The notes under the pieces were generated by a model. That model searched no databases. It was not told the DNA's origin and worked only from the letters and a program-made list of their open reading frames with translations. Below, piece by piece: positions 1 to 10,187 of a DNA stretch of 64,000 bases. The translations under genes were made by a program, and so were the position numbers. This DNA is from Entomobacter blattae (GTDB lineage Bacteria; Pseudomonadota; Alphaproteobacteria; Acetobacterales; Acetobacteraceae), in contig NZ_CP060244.1 of assembly GCF_014672835.1 (NCBI RefSeq), positions 509,001 to 573,000 on the forward strand, in the 5' to 3' direction. The first letter of the stretch is position 1. Each line of letters starts with the position of its first letter.

Positions 1-296
1 AAAATAGAACTATTAAAAATAAACTCTACTACGTATTTTGATTGCTCTCCCCTCATTAACAAGAGGGCTTAAACAAAAACACAGAGAACTCTTGCATTCC
101 ATCAGCGTTTCTCTTCCCTCCTTCTTAAGGAGCTTTGGTGAGCCAGGCTGTTTAAGAAGCACTGTTTAAAGGGCTCGGTTGATTTGTCTTTTCCTGCTCG
201 TTTCATTATCCAGCTCATTCTAAAAACTTCCCTCTGTTCTGGGGCTTACGGTTTAGGCCCATGCTCTTTGAACCACTCACTACCGATCGCATTGCC
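1..296. other. AT-rich non-coding end of window
   Basis: I see no supported gene here. A short inverted repeat (CCCTC at about 55-59, GAGGG at about 62-66) lies downstream of the tricorn-type gene, but it has no T-run on either side, so I do not call it a terminator. The small plus-strand ORF starting at 261 is antisense to the protease gene and has no ribosome site. Confidence 0.5.
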
Positions 297-3200
297 CTAT
301 TCCTGTGGTGGATAAGGGTTGCTCCAAGAAGGAGGGGGTGGGAAATGGGAATGTTTTTGGCCCAATTGATCCATAACGTAATGGATGGCCGTAAGAAGCT
401 GCTGATCCTTACCGTTCAAGACCTCTTGAGGGGTATTTTCTACCTCAATATCAGGTTTTACACCTTGGTTTTCAATCACCCATGTGGAATTTAATCCATA
501 GATGCTTTCTTCTGGAATGGTAATATAGCCACCATCCAACAAAGGCCATTCTCCCCTAATACCACGTACACCCCCCCAACTTCTCTTGCCAATGACAGGG
601 CCAAGACCATAGGCCCTGAAATAATAGGGAAATATATCCCCATCAGAAGCAGAATATTGATTGATCAATACTGCTTTAGGACCATTAATTAACTGTTGAG
701 GGATGGTTCCTTGTCCTAATTGGCGGTTAGTAGACATCCCCACCAAGATACGCCTTAGGCGCTCAAGCAAAATCTGATCAATGAAGCCACCGCCATTCCA
801 GCGGTCATCAATAATTAACCCGGCTTTATCTAACTGGCTGTAAAACTGGCGAATAAACTGCTCCATGCCACGGCCTTCCATATCAGAAAGATAGATATAG
901 CCAATCTGTCCATGGGATTCTTTTTCTACCAAAGCACGATTATGATCTATCCAGGCTTTCTCACGCAAATTCAATTCAGAAGAAATGGGATTAACCGTAA
1001 TATCGTGGGGCTTGCCAGCAAGCTCATCACTTAAGGTTAACATGAGCGGGCCTTTAACACCTGCCAAAAGCTGATATGGCGTAAGGGGGCTACGTAACTC
1101 CTGCCCGTTAATGGCCAGAAGATACTCTCCTTCCTTGGCTATACTGCCAGGTTCAGCAAGCGGGCTACGATAATCGCTACGGGTGGCATCCCCTGGATAG
1201 ATTTTTTCTATACGGTAGCGCCCTGAAGCTTTATCTAAAGTAAATTCTGCCCCAAGCAATAAGGTGGGAGCGCGTGGCCGTATATCACCATAATCACCAC
1301 CCCCAACATAGGTATGGGAATTCCCGAGCTCGCCTTGCATCTCACCAATCAGATAATTCAAATCGCTCCGTGAACCGACATAGGGTAAAAGGCTGGCATA
1401 ACGGTTATAAACCTCTTGCCAATCCACACCATTCATGTGGGGGTTCACAAAAAGGTCTCGCTCTAAGCGCCAGGCCGAACGAAACATTTCCTTCCACTCG
1501 TCTTGGGGAGAAACAAACAATCCTACGGTCGAAAAATCCAGAGGTTTCGGGGGCTCATGTTTTTCCTTCGCGTCTATAACGGAAAGCTTTTTTTCTGAAA
1601 GATAAGCAAGTTTTGAGCCATCCCTATTGAGAACAAAGCTTTCAACCCCACCTTGGATAAGGGTATCCTTACGTTCTTTCAGATCAAAGGAAAATAAGCG
1701 GCCCTTATCCTCCCCCTCTAATGGCCCTTCGATAGATTGTGCAGGCCCAAGCAGATAAAAAAGCTTATCCCCCCTAATGGCGTAAGACTGGAGACTCCCT
1801 AGCTTGAGGGGAACTGGGGTTGCCCGTTGCATAAGGCCTTCAAACTCTATAGTGGTTTTGGGAGCATCCTCCGTAGGAATGTTTTTTTTCTCTTTATCTT
1901 TTACCCATTTTCCTTCATCAGAGCGAATACCCAATAAAGGTTGGAGCTGCGCTGTAAGGGGAGTGACATAAATGCCGATCGTCTGAGCCGTGGAAACATT
2001 AAATTCATGTTCTGAGAACACCGCATTATCATGCCGTTGGGAAGCAAAGAAGAGATAGTGACCATCGGCAGAAAAAACAGGATTGAAATCGCTATTCTCG
2101 CCCATGCTGACCTTTCTAGCTTCAGCCTTTTCCCTATTGTAAATCCACACACTCCGTTGCTGGTTTTCTTCTACCAGGCTATAGGCCAGGAAGCGACCAT
2201 CCGGCGACCAGCTCTGGTCATGGATCTCGCTATGTTTATCCGTTGCAACCAGAACCGTCTGACCATTTTCTATGGAGGTTACCCAAAGGTTATGGCCTGC
2301 ATCTGCCGTGGCAAGATATTTCCCCCCTGGAGAAAAAACAGGCTGATATAAATAACCATTTTTAAAGTGGGTAAGAATTTTTTCTTCTCCCCCTAACGCG
2401 GGGCGAATGGCAAGCTGATACTCCCCATCTTTATCAGTAGCATATGCTAACAAGCGCCCATCGGGTGACCATGCTGGATGGTCCTCATCTATCCCACTCG
2501 TTTTGGTTAAGTTACGCACAGCACCATAGTCCACGGGCACAGTCAACACCTCTCCACGGGCTGAAATCGCAAGCCGTTTGCCGCTGGGGGCCAAATCGTA
2601 ATCTGGCTGTTCAGCCGTATCTTTGTAGCGAACATATTCATCTATAGTGATGAAGCGCCTTCCCGTACGAGAAGCATCATCGGGAACTTGGGCTTCAACC
2701 TTATGAAGGGTATGATCGGGAAGATCCAATACATACAGGTTCCCCCCTTGCTGAAAAACAAGGCCGTTATCACCTAGCGAGGCAAAATCCACATCATAAT
2801 CCGTAAAATGGGTGACTTGTTCTGCCTTGTGATTTTCCAGGTTATAAACCCAAAGGTTCCGCCGTTTTTGGTCTCCCCTATCAGAAATAAAATAAATCTT
2901 TTGACCATACCACATAGGGTTCGTAGCGCTTCCCCACCCCTTAGCAATAGGGGTCAATTCCTGTGAGACCAAATCATACGTATAAAGTTGTTGGGCCAGA
3001 CCGCCATTATAGCGTTTCCAAGTTCTGAAATCCCGAAATATACGGTTATAGGCAATTTTTTTGCCATCAGGGGAAAAGCTCATCAAGCCTGAGCGATCCA
3101 ATGGAAAGCGTTCGGGCAACCCACCCTCCACCGACACCTGAAAAGGAAGCGTAATCCAGCTATTCCAAGCCTGCCTTCGGGAAAGAAAAATAATTTTTTT

Positions 3201-3674
3201 GGAATCCGGTGTCCAGGCAATGACAAGATTATCCGGCCCCCACCGCTCTGGAGCTTGAGGGGTAATATCGGAATGATATGTCAACCGCCGTGGGCTCCCT
3301 CCACTGGCAGGAATTACATAAACATCGCGGTTCCCCTGATAACTGGCTGTAAAGGCAATCCACTGCCCATTGGGAGAAAACCGGGGCATATACTCATCCC
3401 CAAGCTCTGTGGTCAGTCTACGGGCTGTCCCCCCTTTACGATCCACCGACCATAAATTGCCATGAGCAATAAAAACAATCTGGTTATTTTTAAGGGTTGG
3501 AAAACGCATAAATACAGGTTGCCTGCCACCATAATCCAAAGGAGAACCAGCAGCCTTAGCAGGATAGCAACCAAAATAAAGAGCACTGCTGGCGACACCG
3601 GCAAAAAGCGAAAAAGCATAGAACGGTGTGTGCGTAATAAAACCCTGTAGCCATTTTTTCATCTTCTTATGCAT
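297..3674 (-). CDS. Tricorn-type S41 serine protease, exported
   Basis: A large (1125 aa) peptidase of the tricorn family (S41B). The first ~40 residues are a basic stretch followed by a hydrophobic segment ending near KAAG, consistent with a signal peptide and periplasmic location. Residues ~50-650 carry repeated beta-propeller motifs of the WSPDG/FSPDGK type. The catalytic half follows: a Ser-His pair in GNSHTYVGGG near residue 783, a PDZ-like region near 830-930, the nucleophile region YSASDGDIFPYYF near 1010, and the conserved Glu in IENQGV near 1066. These match the Ser/His/Ser/Glu tetrad of the family. Such enzymes trim peptides released by other proteases. No tricorn-interacting factor is nearby. 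The gene is monocistronic and divergent from the DUF3297 gene. Confidence 0.88.
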   Translation of the reverse strand: MHKKMKKWLQGFITHTPFYAFSLFAGVASSALYFGCYPAKAAGSPLDYGGRQPVFMRFPTLKNNQIVFIAHGNLWSVDRKGGTARRLTTELGDEYMPRFSPNGQWIAFTASYQGNRDVYVIPASGGSPRRLTYHSDITPQAPERWGPDNLVIAWTPDSKKIIFLSRRQAWNSWITLPFQVSVEGGLPERFPLDRSGLMSFSPDGKKIAYNRIFRDFRTWKRYNGGLAQQLYTYDLVSQELTPIAKGWGSATNPMWYGQKIYFISDRGDQKRRNLWVYNLENHKAEQVTHFTDYDVDFASLGDNGLVFQQGGNLYVLDLPDHTLHKVEAQVPDDASRTGRRFITIDEYVRYKDTAEQPDYDLAPSGKRLAISARGEVLTVPVDYGAVRNLTKTSGIDEDHPAWSPDGRLLAYATDKDGEYQLAIRPALGGEEKILTHFKNGYLYQPVFSPGGKYLATADAGHNLWVTSIENGQTVLVATDKHSEIHDQSWSPDGRFLAYSLVEENQQRSVWIYNREKAEARKVSMGENSDFNPVFSADGHYLFFASQRHDNAVFSEHEFNVSTAQTIGIYVTPLTAQLQPLLGIRSDEGKWVKDKEKKNIPTEDAPKTTIEFEGLMQRATPVPLKLGSLQSYAIRGDKLFYLLGPAQSIEGPLEGEDKGRLFSFDLKERKDTLIQGGVESFVLNRDGSKLAYLSEKKLSVIDAKEKHEPPKPLDFSTVGLFVSPQDEWKEMFRSAWRLERDLFVNPHMNGVDWQEVYNRYASLLPYVGSRSDLNYLIGEMQGELGNSHTYVGGGDYGDIRPRAPTLLLGAEFTLDKASGRYRIEKIYPGDATRSDYRSPLAEPGSIAKEGEYLLAINGQELRSPLTPYQLLAGVKGPLMLTLSDELAGKPHDITVNPISSELNLREKAWIDHNRALVEKESHGQIGYIYLSDMEGRGMEQFIRQFYSQLDKAGLIIDDRWNGGGFIDQILLERLRRILVGMSTNRQLGQGTIPQQLINGPKAVLINQYSASDGDIFPYYFRAYGLGPVIGKRSWGGVRGIRGEWPLLDGGYITIPEESIYGLNSTWVIENQGVKPDIEVENTPQEVLNGKDQQLLTAIHYVMDQLGQKHSHFPPPPSWSNPYPPQE

Positions 3675-3866
3675 ATCTTCTCCTTCATGCCTATAACCAG
3701 TGACATCCCCCGGCTCAACCGCACTATACTAGCCTGTTATTATGGCTTACCAGAAGAGGAAAGATCGTAAAAAAAATATCAAGAAGACTCTTAACCGCTT
3801 ATTGGCTTTTATAGACTTGGCACTGTATAAACACGCTTATCATCTTTATATTTCTATGAGGTTTTT

Positions 3867-4112
3867 ATGTCCGCATCCTTACCAGACCGCCTTTCCATCA
3901 ACCCTGAAAGCCCCTTTTATGATGAAGAGCTTTTAAAGCAAAATGTTCGGATCCTCTTCAATGGTGTTGAAAAATTCAACGTAGAGGAATACTGCATCAG
4001 TGAAAAATGGATTCGTGTGGCCGTTGGGAAAACACTGGATCGAAAAGGCCACCCCTTAACCATGAAATTAAAGGGCGATGTTACAGCCTTTATCGGCGAA
4101 AGCGCGCCTTAA
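3867..4112 (+). CDS. DUF3297 family small protein
   Basis: An 81-residue soluble protein with the sequence character of DUF3297: an N-terminal PDRLSINPESPFYDE segment, then GVEKFNVEEYCISEKWIRV and a C-terminal KLKGDVTAF. The function of this proteobacterial family is unknown. The ATG at 3867 follows GAGG with about 6 bases of spacing, a good ribosome site that rules out the longer out-of-frame ORF starting at 3742. It overlaps the 3' end of the convergent MFS gene by 4 bases. No signal peptide or membrane segment is visible. Confidence 0.8.
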   Translation: MSASLPDRLSINPESPFYDEELLKQNVRILFNGVEKFNVEEYCISEKWIRVAVGKTLDRKGHPLTMKLKGDVTAFIGESAP

Positions 4113-5506
4113 CCCGGATAATTTTTCTCTCTTTTCAGAAAAACCCGGCTTACACTTAACAGGGCACTTAAAAATGCAGTGCCCGCAGCAATGGCTAAAC
4201 ATACCCTGTTTGGTTCGTAAGTAATCAGCTCAAACACCATGGCCACCAGCATGGCACCCAAAGTTTGCCCTGTAAGCCGACCAATGGCGACCATTCCTGC
4301 AGCACCCCCCGAGCGGCTTGCAGGTGCTGAAACCATCATCTCCTTATTATTGGGAGGTTGGAAAAAGCCAAAGCCAATCCCTGCCAAGCCAATACGCCAG
4401 ATAAAATCAAAATCTGTTGGAGGGTGCGGTAAAAAACATAAGAAAACAAACCCTATCCCGGTAATGAACAACCCGATAGAAGTCAGAATACCTGCCGACA
4501 CTCTATCGGCAAGCCTGCCGACAATAGGCCCCATACATAAAATAGCCAAAGACCACGAAGTCATAATCAAGCCCGTATGGGCTGCTGTGTAATGATAATG
4601 TTCCTGAAGAAAAAAGGGTATGGAGACGATGTAAGAGGTTGCACATATAAAACCTGTAATACTGACAATAAATGCAACCCTGAAATCCCTGATCATCAAC
4701 AAATCTACTGGAAGAAGGGGTTGTGGGTTCCCAACCTGGCGCTGAGTAAGCAAGCCAACAAAAATCATCCCCGCAACAATAAGACTGCCGGCCAGTATAA
4801 CATTGCCATCATGAGCAAAACCATCTCCACCAATAATCAATGCGCCTATCCCCACGACACTTAAAAAGGCTGACATGACATCAAATGGTCTATCCACCCG
4901 CGGTGTTTCGGGCAAGGAAAACCAAGAGACAACAAAGGCCAAAATTCCCAACGGTACATTAATTAAAAACAGCCACGGCCAGCTGGCAAAAGCCAAAATT
5001 CCTCCCGCTATGGATGGCCCCATGGCTGCGCCCAATGCCACCACCATACCGTTAATGGCCATACCCTTCCCCATTTCCTTGGCAGGAAAAATAAAGCGAA
5101 TTAAGGCAACCCCAACACTCATACCCGAGGCACTTCCCATTCCCTGTAAGGCACGAAAAATAGCCAGTTCAAGAATAGAGGTTGAGACTGCACATAATAA
5201 TGAAGCAATCGTAAACAAGGCCAAGCCAATATAATACATACGGGCAAAGCCAATTTTTGCACCGAGAGACGAAAAAGGCAGAATCGTTACCATACAGGCC
5301 AGCTGATAGGCATTCACTACCCAAATAGAGGCAGAGTTGGTGGTATGCATATCTATGGCAATTTGGGGCAATGCCACGTTGGCGATCGCATAATCGAGCA
5401 CGGAAAGCATGACTGTCAGCAAAATGGCCGACATGGCCCAAAAGCGGGCTTTTCCGTACAAGCCTTCATCTCCTAAAGTTTCACCCACCTCTTTTCTCCA
5501 TTTCAT
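4109..5506 (-). CDS. MFS drug transporter, DHA2 (EmrB/QacA-like) family
   Basis: A 465-residue very hydrophobic protein with about 14 predicted membrane segments. It begins at the first helix (LDYAIANVALPQIAIDM, the DHA2 TM1 motif) and has the loop 2-3 motif around LGAKIGFARM and the TM5 antiporter-type motif with GPSIAGGILA. Family members are proton-driven exporters of drugs and cationic dyes; the substrate cannot be read from sequence. No membrane-fusion partner (EmrA-like) lies beside it, so it probably acts alone in the inner membrane, like SmvA. No regulator gene is adjacent. Confidence 0.85.
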   Translation of the reverse strand: MKWRKEVGETLGDEGLYGKARFWAMSAILLTVMLSVLDYAIANVALPQIAIDMHTTNSASIWVVNAYQLACMVTILPFSSLGAKIGFARMYYIGLALFTIASLLCAVSTSILELAIFRALQGMGSASGMSVGVALIRFIFPAKEMGKGMAINGMVVALGAAMGPSIAGGILAFASWPWLFLINVPLGILAFVVSWFSLPETPRVDRPFDVMSAFLSVVGIGALIIGGDGFAHDGNVILAGSLIVAGMIFVGLLTQRQVGNPQPLLPVDLLMIRDFRVAFIVSITGFICATSYIVSIPFFLQEHYHYTAAHTGLIMTSWSLAILCMGPIVGRLADRVSAGILTSIGLFITGIGFVFLCFLPHPPTDFDFIWRIGLAGIGFGFFQPPNNKEMMVSAPASRSGGAAGMVAIGRLTGQTLGAMLVAMVFELITYEPNRVCLAIAAGTAFLSALLSVSRVFLKREKNYPG

Positions 5507-5636
5507 AGACAGTCAGCAAGATCAGGCCAGGATGTTGGGACTTATTGCCCTCTCTTATGCATTTTTCAAAACTGGCCCGTAAGCTTCACAAGCTTCAATA
5601 GTAAAATACTATCCCTAAAAATATCCTAAAATAAAC

Positions 5637-6380
5637 CTAAACTAGGGCTTTAGCAAAGAGCGCCTTAATATGCTCTATGGCAAGCATAAACAAGGCCGGA
5701 TCATAACGAGGGCCTTCATCGCGCAAAAAGGCATGTTGGCCGTTATATTCATGCCATTCAAAGTGGATTTGGGATTCTTCTAACCGATCACGGATAAGCC
5801 TGCGCCCCTCATAGGGAATGTGGGGGTCTTGCCGACCCCATACAAACATGGTTTCTGCCTTAAGCTCTGGCAATTTCTTTAATGTGTCATCCTTTTTGCC
5901 TTCCCCTAAAGTGGCGCTATGAACATCGGTGGCATAAAAACAGGCTGCGGCCAATACACCCTGATTAAAGGCAGCCCTTAACGCTAAATGCCCCCCTAGA
6001 CACACCCCTAATGTGGCAAGCTTGCCAGAGCAGGCCTTATAACGGGCTAACCACTTTAAGACAGCCGTGGCATCATCATCATACGCCTTGAGGGGCTTAC
6101 GGTATTTAAGCTCATTTCCCCGATCTGCACCGACTTGATCATACCCTAGAACCGTACCGGCTGGTTCATATTCATGATAGACTTCCGGAACAGCAACCAC
6201 ATAGCCTTGCCCTGCGATAAAGGAGGCAAAGCGACGTATGGGGTCAGTAAGCTGAAAAATCTCAGAAAAATACACAACCCCTGGATAAGATCGCCCTTCA
6301 TCAGCAGGCCTAAAAATATAGGTGCGCATTGGACCTGTTGGCGTCTCAATATCCTCAAATTCATCGCTACGGATCAGCAT
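5637..6380 (-). CDS. Dienelactone hydrolase family protein
   Basis: A 247-residue cytoplasmic alpha/beta hydrolase of the dienelactone hydrolase (DLH) family. The Cys nucleophile elbow is GVCLGGH (about residue 124), the Asp lies in WGRQDPHIPY (about 181) and the His in GQHAFLRD (about 215), giving the Cys-Asp-His triad of DLH rather than the Ser of esterases. The ATG at 6380 follows AAGGAG with 7 bases of spacing. No aromatic-degradation genes surround it, so the chlorocatechol-pathway role is not supported; it is better read as a general carboxymethylenebutenolidase-like hydrolase. Confidence 0.85.
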   Translation of the reverse strand: MLIRSDEFEDIETPTGPMRTYIFRPADEGRSYPGVVYFSEIFQLTDPIRRFASFIAGQGYVVAVPEVYHEYEPAGTVLGYDQVGADRGNELKYRKPLKAYDDDATAVLKWLARYKACSGKLATLGVCLGGHLALRAAFNQGVLAAACFYATDVHSATLGEGKKDDTLKKLPELKAETMFVWGRQDPHIPYEGRRLIRDRLEESQIHFEWHEYNGQHAFLRDEGPRYDPALFMLAIEHIKALFAKALV

Positions 6381-7147
6381 TTCTTTTGCTCCTTATGCTG
6401 GTTTTTATCTCAGACATATTTTTAAAAAAAATACGACTTAGACGCCAGCCTTTTTAAATAATCCACTCCTCCTATTCCCAACACAAAAACCATATCCGCC
6501 GTAAAACTCTGCTCTCTACTCCAAGCTAGGAAGAGGCTCTCCCCTCCATGCAGAAGAGAAGTTTCGCAAAACGCCACCGCCAAGAGACTGTTTGGGGCGG
6601 CCATCCCCTCCATACAGAGAAATTTCTGATCTGGGGTGAACAAACGGACGTTTCTGAAAAAATGCTGACTGGTATAACGCAGGCTATAGCTCCCTTATTC
6701 TCCTCAGAGTCCAAATTCTCTGGAAGTCTCATCTAGAAGTTCTCTTCTGGGCGTCTAGCGTTCCACAAACCAGAAGACCCTCTGCCCATTTCTACAGAAA
6801 GCCCCACTATAAAGGCACTAAAAATGCAGCCGTCTTTCCAGATTACATACCGGGTTACACAAAAGCAGAAAAAAGCTCCGATCTATGGTTGCATCCTGAA
6901 TAGGATCCCAAATTTTTACTTAACTTATCATCCGCGTTTAAGTTTTACCCAATATATCTTCCCTCTCCCTTTAAAAACATGAAAAAAATACGGGTTTATA
7001 AATATTGCATAGTAAATAGTTCAGCCATCTACTCATTTTTTTTTTATTTTAAAAAAAAATAAAGATAAGTCATTCTAGAACAACTTTAAAAACAAAAGAC
7101 CAAAAACCCTCTACAAGTTCTCAACCAAGAAAGATCATCATAAACTC
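6381..7147. other. Gene-free region between the hydrolase and gntP-like genes
   Basis: About 770 bases separating the DLH gene (minus) from the GntP permease (plus). Several short overlapping ORFs on both strands lack ribosome sites and protein-like composition. A partial direct repeat built around CCCTCCAT occurs at about 6542 and 6608. The last 150 bases are very AT-rich, with runs of T and A at about 7039-7070, suitable for a promoter region of the permease. Confidence 0.4.
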
Positions 7148-8488
7148 ATGACATCGTTATTTGCTGTTGGGCTTACCCTTGCTGCGGTACTGGCAATTAT
7201 CATCCTTATTGCCCGCTACCATCTCAACCCTTTTATTGTTCTCATGTCGGTATCCATTGCCGTGGCCCTTATTGCCGGTATGCCTCCTACACAGGTTATC
7301 CAATCCTTCGAACAGGGTATGGGGAAAGTCCTTGGCCATGTGGCCATCGTGATTGCCCTTGGCACTATGCTTGGAAAGATGCTGGCAGAATCCGGCGGGG
7401 CAGACCAAATTGCCCTAACCATTGTTCGGTTATGCGGTGAAAAGCGTATTAGCTGGGGCATGATGGTTATAGGCCTCCTTGTGGGCTTACCCGTCTTTTT
7501 TGAAGTAGGGTTTGTTCTTCTGATCCCCTTGTGTTTTGTTCTTTCAAAAAAATTCAATGCCCCCCTTCTTATGGCAGCCTTACCGATGGGGGCCAGCCTT
7601 TCCGTCGTTCATGGTATGTTACCCCCTCACCCAGCAGCCATGCTGGCAGTACAATCTTATAATGCTGATATCGGGCTTACTATTCTCTACGGGCTTATTG
7701 TTGGTATTCCAACAGCTGCCATTGCAGGCCCACTTTATACAAAGTTTATTGTCAATAAAGTGCATCCCTCTGAAAATAATCCGCTGGCCACTCAGTTTAC
7801 CAGCCGGGAAGAGCGCACAGACCTTCCCCCCTTTAGTATAACCATTGCCACAATCATGGCCCCTATTATCCTGATGTTGATTGGCTCTGCCGCTGATACT
7901 CTTTCCCCTAAAGGCTCAACCTTCAATCAGGCCTTACATTTTATTGGCAATACCGATATGGCCCTGCTGATTGCCACCATTATGTCTTTTTACACCCTTG
8001 GGATCGCTCGGGGGTTTTCTCGGCAGACCATTCTGACCTTCACCAATGAATGTCTTGCTCCTACCGCACTGATCATTCTTCTTGTGGGAGCCGGCGGTGG
8101 TTTTGGCCGAGAACTGGTTGATAGCGGTGTCTCTAAAGTCATAACAGATCTCGCTGTAATGGCCCATATTCCCCTTTTGTTTCTGGCATGGCTTATTGCC
8201 GCTATTGTCCGGGTGGCAGCCGGCTCAGCGACGGTAGCCATGACAACATCTGCCAGTATTATAGGCCCTATTCTCATGCAGACCCACGCTGCCTCTCCTG
8301 AATTGATGGTTTTGGTAACAGGGGCTGGTTCGGTGGCCTTTGGCCCCCTTAACGATGCAGGATTCTGGCAGATCAAGGAATATCTCGGTATGACTGTGGG
8401 AGATACGATGAAAACATGGTCAGTTATTGAAACCTTGATTGCTGTTTTTGGGCTATTTTTTGCCTTTCTCCTCTCCTTTGCCCTGTAA
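7148..8488 (+). CDS. GntP family gluconate:H+ symporter-like permease
   Basis: A 446-residue integral membrane protein with 12 or more hydrophobic segments, matching the GntP/GntT (IT superfamily) gluconate permeases. Diagnostic stretches are GKMLAESGGADQIA, GLPVFFEVGFVLLIPL, LPPHPAAMLAV and the C-terminal GPLNDAGFWQIKEYLGMT. Relatives import gluconate and related sugar acids. No gluconate kinase or GntR-type regulator lies next to it, so the substrate is inferred from family only. The ribosome site is weak (GAAAGA about 12 bases upstream). Confidence 0.88.
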   Translation: MTSLFAVGLTLAAVLAIIILIARYHLNPFIVLMSVSIAVALIAGMPPTQVIQSFEQGMGKVLGHVAIVIALGTMLGKMLAESGGADQIALTIVRLCGEKRISWGMMVIGLLVGLPVFFEVGFVLLIPLCFVLSKKFNAPLLMAALPMGASLSVVHGMLPPHPAAMLAVQSYNADIGLTILYGLIVGIPTAAIAGPLYTKFIVNKVHPSENNPLATQFTSREERTDLPPFSITIATIMAPIILMLIGSAADTLSPKGSTFNQALHFIGNTDMALLIATIMSFYTLGIARGFSRQTILTFTNECLAPTALIILLVGAGGGFGRELVDSGVSKVITDLAVMAHIPLLFLAWLIAAIVRVAAGSATVAMTTSASIIGPILMQTHAASPELMVLVTGAGSVAFGPLNDAGFWQIKEYLGMTVGDTMKTWSVIETLIAVFGLFFAFLLSFAL

Positions 8489-8593
8489 GAGGATTGCCCT
8501 ATTGGAATCTGCTAGGTCTGGACAAAAAGCAACCTTTTACAACTTTTAATACCAAGGGGCATTTTTCCTTTTCGCCCTTGGTCACCTTAAAAA

Positions 8594-8624
8594 AACAGCC
8601 ACCAATTGTAATTTGGTGGCTGTT
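8594..8624. terminator. Rho-independent terminator, mainly for degP
   Basis: A perfect 12-bp inverted repeat (AACAGCCACCAA at 8594-8605, TTGGTGGCTGTT at 8613-8624) with a 7-base loop lies between the convergent gntP-like and degP-like genes. On the minus strand it is followed by a run of T, the classic form for the protease gene. On the plus strand the T-run is short, so termination of the permease mRNA may be weaker. Confidence 0.8.
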
Positions 8625-8648
8625 TATTAGAGACGATTTTAAAAAAGA

Positions 8649-10187
8649 TTAATGACCCGCACCATCTTCCCCTAAGAAAGAATTATCCTCAGAATTCTCT
8701 CCGGGGGGAAGGGCTACGAAAACATTTTGCCCATCGTGAATGACCTGCAATAAAACAGGCTGGTTTTTATGTAATTGCTCTTTAATAAGGTTTGCAGCCG
8801 CCTTTGGGTTTACCATAACCTGACGGTTCACCGAAACAATAATATCACCTGGGCGTAACCCCGCCTGATCAGCAGGAGAGCCGGGTAAGATCTCCCTTAC
8901 CACAACCCCTTTGACACTTTCATCCACACCAAGCTGCTGGCGAATATCCGGGCTGAGGGTAGAGAGAGCCATACCGACATTCCCTGAGGATGGGCCTCCA
9001 TTTTGCCCACCATCCCCTATCATTTCTAACTGATTGCCGATAACTGCCTTTAAGCTCGTGTTGGTTCCATTCCGCCAAACTATAATATCTACCGGGCTTT
9101 TTGGGGCAAGGGCAGCCACCTGCACAGCAAGATCATGCGGGTTATCAACCTTGTGGTTATTGACAGATAAAATAACATCCCCCACTTTTATCCCGGCCTT
9201 ATCTGCTGGACTATCTGTGGTGACAGAAGCAACGAGTGCACCATGATAAGGGTCTGAGGGAGTCTCTTGCTTCAGCTTAAGAGCTTGAGCCATGGATGGA
9301 GAAATAATCTGGGTTGTAACCCCCAAAAATCCCCTTACGACATGCCCATTTTTCCGAAGTTGTTCTACGACGTTTTTAACAACATCCGAAGGGATAGCAA
9401 ACCCAATCCCAATTGAACCCCCTGAAGGAGAAAGAATGGCGGTATTTACGCCGACCACTTTGCCATCCTGTGTAAAAAGGGGCCCACCAGAATTCCCACG
9501 GTTTATGGGGGCGTCTATCTGAATGAAAGAATCATAAGGGCCATCTCCAATATCTCTCCCCCGAGCAGAGACAATGCCTGCAGTCACAGTGCCCCCCAAA
9601 CCGTAAGGATTACCCACAGCTATCACCCATTCACCCGGTTGAACGTCATTCGATTCGCCCAGCTGGATAAAAGGAAGCTTTGCTGAAGAGTGGACTTTTA
9701 ACAATGCCAGATCTGTCTTTTGGTCGCGCCCAATAATCTTGGCCGAAAAAACCTGTCCGTTCTCAAGATGCACACTCACCTTTGAGGCATCTTTAACAAC
9801 ATGGTTATTGGTTACCACATAGCCATCTGCCGAAATAATAAACCCTGAACCTCGAGCCTCTACCATGCGGGGACCAGATTGCTGAGGAATCATCTGGAAA
9901 GGAAAGGGAAAAGGAAAAGGCATCGCCTGTTGGCCGCCCTGCATTTCCATTTCTGAATTCTTTACTTTAATGGTTGCCGTAATGGAAACCACCGCCGGTT
10001 TGACCTCTTTAACAAGATTAACAAAATTGGGCAGATGTGCTGCCGCTGGGCTGGGAGAAATGGCCCCTTCTGCGCGGGCAATCTGTTGGTTTACACCCCC
10101 TGTTAGCGACCCCATTGCTGTTCCAATAAGAAGAGCGCTTAATAAGCGCTGCCCCCGCTTAGCCGCAAACATAACATTCTCTTTCAT
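8649..10187 (-). CDS. DegP/MucD-type periplasmic serine protease
   Basis: A Do-family (S1C, HtrA) protease of 512 residues with a cleavable signal peptide (LLSALLIGTAMGSL). The protease domain shows the full triad: His in TNNHVV (~125), Asp in KTDLALLK (~155) and Ser in NRGNSGGPL (~230). Two PDZ domains follow (about 275-370 and 405-500). It degrades or refolds damaged envelope proteins. Start choice is open: the ATG at 10187 has a poorly spaced ribosome site, while the ATG at 10172 follows AAAGAGA at better spacing and begins directly at the signal peptide. Transcription ends at the hairpin at 8594-8624. Confidence 0.92.
   Translation of the reverse strand: MKENVMFAAKRGQRLLSALLIGTAMGSLTGGVNQQIARAEGAISPSPAAAHLPNFVNLVKEVKPAVVSITATIKVKNSEMEMQGGQQAMPFPFPFPFQMIPQQSGPRMVEARGSGFIISADGYVVTNNHVVKDASKVSVHLENGQVFSAKIIGRDQKTDLALLKVHSSAKLPFIQLGESNDVQPGEWVIAVGNPYGLGGTVTAGIVSARGRDIGDGPYDSFIQIDAPINRGNSGGPLFTQDGKVVGVNTAILSPSGGSIGIGFAIPSDVVKNVVEQLRKNGHVVRGFLGVTTQIISPSMAQALKLKQETPSDPYHGALVASVTTDSPADKAGIKVGDVILSVNNHKVDNPHDLAVQVAALAPKSPVDIIVWRNGTNTSLKAVIGNQLEMIGDGGQNGGPSSGNVGMALSTLSPDIRQQLGVDESVKGVVVREILPGSPADQAGLRPGDIIVSVNRQVMVNPKAAANLIKEQLHKNQPVLLQVIHDGQNVFVALPPGENSEDNSFLGEDGAGH

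Noticed and set aside
6422-6736. Several short overlapping ORFs in the gap before the GntP permease
   Set aside because: They lie on opposite strands over the same bases, have no ribosome sites and no recognisable motifs.
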